DNA of 64,000 nt. Source: Hymenolepis diminuta. Its lineage: Eukaryota; Platyhelminthes; Cestoda; Cyclophyllidea; Hymenolepididae. The first letter of the stretch is position 1; each line of letters starts with the position of its first letter. Positions 60,001 to 64,000 of the stretch are shown here, in pieces. The DNA lies in NCBI GenBank assembly GCA_900708905.1, contig CAADRB010000008.1, positions 2,530,611-2,594,610 on the forward strand, written 5' to 3'. The notes beneath the pieces are model-generated. The model was not told the DNA's origin. It saw only the letters and a program-made list of their open reading frames with translations, and searched no databases. Position numbers and translations under genes: made by a program.

Positions 60001-63000
60001 TATGTCAAGTTTTTATTGAAAGGAGAAGACGGGTGAATTTCAAAATTGTTCAAAAATACTATGTTAAACGGTTTATGTGCTCGAAACTAAACTTCTCTTA
60101 GCTCAAGAGATTGGTTTTCAGAAATTAATTTTATTTATTTTTATTTATGTATTTATTTAATCTTTTTCATTGGATAGTAAATTATCATGAACGAAATTTT
60201 TAGTCCATTTATTTTTGTCATTGTACGCTGCACAAGCCAACTTTAGCTTGTATAACTGTAGAAGGGACCGTAAACATGGAACTGCAAAACAATTGAGCAG
60301 CTGTGCCTAAACTATGCTCAATGCTACCGAGAGATTAAATGAGGCTAACTAAGATTTGCAAGTCGCATTGAAATTGCTTTGCTCATTTGCATTTCATTCC
60401 AATGAGATCATAATATATGCGTCCGCATATTCATAATATATAAGACCCTGATTAAACGAAAGTAATATTTAATTACTCAATAGCGACTATTTACGTAAAA
60501 GTTACGATCACATCTTAAGCCACTTGTAATTTTTGAGTTTGTCTGCAGCCCAAGTTAATTAATCTTGATTATTAACTCCCCATGAATCCCATATTTTTTC
60601 GACTTTTAATATTTTTTGAAATTATATATTCACTGAAAATTTTACTTCATTTTTATAAAATTTAATTAAACCTAGTGCTCAGTCCAACGTAAATTATAAA
60701 GACCCCTTCTTAATACAGTTGTTTTCAGATATCAGTATATTAAATTTGCTTGCTTTAGTAATAATTTCTATAACTTTACCGGTCACCTTATCCTAAAACC
60801 CTCTTCCGTTCTCCTATAAAGTTAAAATTTAACACCCCTAATTAAACTTTCGATTATTAGAGACAAACAAAATAGTTTACAATTGCACAGATTACAGCAA
60901 AGTTGACCAATATGGGTTAAGGGAAAGGTAAGAAATAGAAATGGAAAATTGTCGGTCAGAATAGTCTTAAATAATTAGACTTTTGGATTCTGGTTGTATA
61001 CTTTTAATTTTTGGGTATGCTCCATTGCTTCATGTTCTAACATATCCATGGTCACACTACAAGATTTGTATCTGTTTACTAGGCGAATTCGCATTCGCCG
61101 AGTTAAGAGCTAAAGGATCGATTAAGTTATTTAAACGGGTACTCAACCACTTCAGATGCATATTCATTATAGCAGCCAGATTAGTGGCAATCAATAAGAG
61201 TTAACACAATTTTAACATAACGGAGGTTATTAGAGGTCACTGAGGTTATTTTCTTCTTTGTCTCTTATGGGAATGAATATCTTGTGGTGAAATATTTTTA
61301 TGATTATCTTAAATACCTCAAGAATAATAAAATACTCCCAAAGACTCTGAATACACTCGTCCCATTCAATACATTTTGAATTATTCTCCTGATAAATATT
61401 AGTCTGTTGTTTTAATAAACCTCTTTTACCATTCCACCTAAACGAAATCGACAAAAGTCTTTTGGAGGCGAAAATTTAAATAAACAAAGTTTTTACATGA
61501 TTTATTACAACTTAACATACCATCCGACGGCCGTTTCACTGCGAATATCAGTGATAAGCTTTAAAAATTATATTTGCCGCAGGTTCCCCATTGGCGAGCT
61601 TCATACAGTATGAGGAAATTATGTGCCTGGATGTCTAGGACAATACTGAAAGCAAAACTGGATACAATTAGATACAACCTCTATGCCTTGATTTAGGGGT
61701 GTTGTGTTATTTCTCAGTAAGATGAATACCCGTGCAGGTGTATTTAAGGAAATATCGTAGTAATAATTGAAAAATGAGATTGCCTAATTGTGGCGAGGAA
61801 TCGAAATCCCTTAACATCAGTGACCACTTAGACACTCGAATGTCATTGTTAATAAAATATCCGTTGATTTACAAAAATACTACATACTATGCTATATGGA
61901 TAAATAGATGGATAACTATATGTGTAAGGAAATGGTTTGGGAATAAATTGGAAACATTAGATTAATGAGATTTGGGAATTTTAGATCTTGACTTCTTAAC
62001 TCAGAAGAAAATTGTGCTATTGCTTTTACAAAAATGCTTTGAAGAGATTCCGATTGAATCAGATTATCTTTAATGCGAAGATTCACATACAGTTTGTAGC
62101 TTCGCAATTTATAGTTTTGGCTCAAACTTGCTTGCATCTAACAACTAGCAACTGTGTTCGGATTGAAAAGAGTCAAAAATTAAATGGAAAGTATACGAGT
62201 ACTAATTATCATTGGGGAAAGGCATGGGTAATATTTAAATATCATAACAGTATGTCACTACCGTTAATAGAATGAGCTAGAATACTAGGATTTGAAGTAA
62301 ATATAAAAATTATATCTTTATTGAAATAACTCAGACTACTACGTAGTTACGTGACATTTTAATTGACAAGAGCACAAAGTATCCTTTGGCTAAAAGTTTA
62401 CGCTGGAGGTTTAGCATCCGTATGAACATTCTTCATGTTTATAATGATGGCATAATCCTTTTATTGGAAAATTATAAGAACATAAATTATATTGTTTACT
62501 TCACTCTGATTTTATTTTTAACAAATTGACCGAAAGAATTCAAACCTCTCTTCATAGGCAGGTCTCATTTAAACGCTATTTACACAATAGAGCCTTGTGC
62601 ACATATCTTTACTTACTTTGACTCTCTTCCCCCACCTAACAATCAAAGTGTCGCTATGACATCCCAAGGTCATACACACGAGTGGATTGAGGTTGAGCTT
62701 TAATGGCTTTACTGGCTCGACCTTTTATTGACTTTCTACCTTAATCATAGATTACCAAACAGAAAATCATAGGAGATTTAGACACTATTAATTTGTTGAG
62801 TATAAGCCAACCCTATACTCTCACTGATTATGTATTAATTTCAAGGAATTTCATGATCAGAGCATACTGCTCTTGAGCGCAAAAAGAATTGAGTTGTTAA
62901 CTTTTCCTTAAGATACATAAGAAAATATTGATTGAACAAAAGTGAACCACAAGATGTATTTCACAACTCGCAGTTGTACTGCTCTGGGATCTAAAGGTGC

Positions 63001-64000
63001 GCCGTGGTAGTCTCAAAAAGTTACCAAAATTGTTGCGAAATTTAGCGTAATTTTACTGTATAGATATCACTCAATTAGGGTGTGCCCAAAGCTACACCTC
63101 TATAAATGAAAAAACATTTTAGTATACATCACTGCAAGTTAAATTATGTTTATTATACTGAATTCTTGTCAGCCTAACAGTATTTCAAAGCTTATGAACT
63201 GTTCTGCATTGGAAATAATTTTTCTTTAGTTCATAATTGGTTAAGATCATGTTACGGCCGCAAGTTATGAAAAAGAAGTGAACAATCTAGAAAGTCAAAT
63301 AGATTTTAAAGAATGGATTATAAAAATCGCTGCAGAGGAAATTTAAAATATTCCTCCAAGTTCAGCTCCTTTCTACCACATTTACGGTGTTAGAGTAAAC
63401 GTCTTAGGCTAAAACTGACAAAGTTTCCAGAGATCATTACTGCAGAGCCGAGGGCGAACCAGAATTTATTGAACAGCAACGACTAAAAATTAAGAGAGTT
63501 AGAGAGCGTGAGAGAATAATAACGAAAAATGCGAGACGAAGAAAAGGGTGAAGAGAGCTGAAGAGAACGCAAGAACCAAATGTCTGTACCACAAATCTCA
63601 TTATCGCTGTGGGTTAGAATTATGCAAAAAAGAGCTACTACAGTAGAGGCGAGTATAAATCTCTAACCGATATCCTGCAACTGCGGTGAGTGAAAACAGT
63701 TCAAGCAAACAGAAAAGTGTAAAAATGATTTTTCATCATTTGATTTAAACTAATGTTGTTAAAAAATATTGCTGAAAAACCTTTAGGGGGAACCCTTCAA
63801 CCACAGTCTAGAAGTTGTTCTAGTGTCTGACCATTTCGAGTATATTTTAAGATCAAATAGACAAACATTAACTGTCATTGGCTTGGAGCACTTACCTCTT
63901 CTAATAATTTCAAAACGGTTTGACCTTTTACATATTTGGTAGCACAAACCAAACGAATTAAATTTAGCTTTCAAGGTCTTTGACTGCAAACAAATTGTAT
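54060..64000. other. Gene-poor right end of the window
   Basis: Nearly 10 kb of AT-rich sequence with only short open frames (up to 88 codons) and no recognisable protein family. A TATA-containing, AATAAA-containing segment near 57405-57620 looks LTR-like, and a minus-strand relative of the R3 repeat lies near 63435-63690. A TTTA-rich run is at about 60127-60162. No RNA gene is seen. Confidence 0.5.
63435..63690 (-). repeat. LTR-like repeat R3, copy 3 (minus strand)
   Basis: The reverse complement shows TCAGCTCTCTTCACCC, TTCTTCGTCTCGC, TCTCTCACGCTCTCTAACTC and TTCAATAAATTCTGGTTCG in the same order as the CT-rich tract and TTGAATAAATTTTGGTTTAA of the copy at 22185. A CCGCAG box precedes them, as in that copy. 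Similarity is partial and the boundaries are approximate. Confidence 0.35.

Overview
The window is eukaryotic, AT-rich and low in gene density. The short spliced genes (introns as small as 32-48 nt), tandem annexins, a divergent beta-tubulin and a 5' acceptor only 7 nt before an ATG suggest a parasitic flatworm, most likely a cestode (tapeworm). Species assignment is inference only; an AT-rich hymenolepidid-like genome would fit. None of the recognised genes is bacterial or viral.

Layout, left to right. (1) 1-1181 (+): last four exons of an annexin whose 5' part lies outside the window. (2) 8870-14846 (+): a complete second annexin of nine exons, including a 24-nt in-frame microexon in the linker between repeats 2 and 3. 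(3) 14847-29238: about 14 kb without a complete gene. It holds diverged dispersed repeats, LTR-like fragments, two decayed RING-finger fragments and a large foldback with a perfect 151-bp core. (4) 29239-30611 (+): a complete, divergent beta-tubulin without the usual glutamate-rich tail. (5) 32019-33532 (-): a conventional alpha-tubulin ending EEEEEY. It is convergent with the beta gene and its first coding exon is only the ATG. (6) 33763-35686 (-): a CCDC51/MITOK-like inner mitochondrial membrane coiled-coil protein just upstream of alpha-tubulin on the same strand, with a run of 51-nt exons. (7) 38954-39844 (+): a mitochondrial adrenodoxin-type [2Fe-2S] ferredoxin. (8) 41922-42110 (-): a small Cys/Gly-rich protein. 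(9) 43931-45252 (+): a C7orf50-like WKF-domain nucleolar protein with a possible PP1-docking motif. (10) about 51884-54059 (+): an unrecognised spliced gene supported by a chain of matching splice phases. The rest to 64000 shows no gene I can support.

The genes look like ordinary housekeeping and cytoskeletal genes rather than a pathway cluster: calcium-dependent membrane binding (annexins), microtubules (both tubulins), mitochondria (CCDC51-like, ferredoxin) and nucleolus (WKF protein). The best second-look items are the annexin microexon, the foldback, the tail-less beta-tubulin, the compact CCDC51/alpha-tubulin pair with its four equal exons, and the unknown spliced gene. All exon models were made by eye from splice sites, reading phase and protein family pattern; no transcript data were available.
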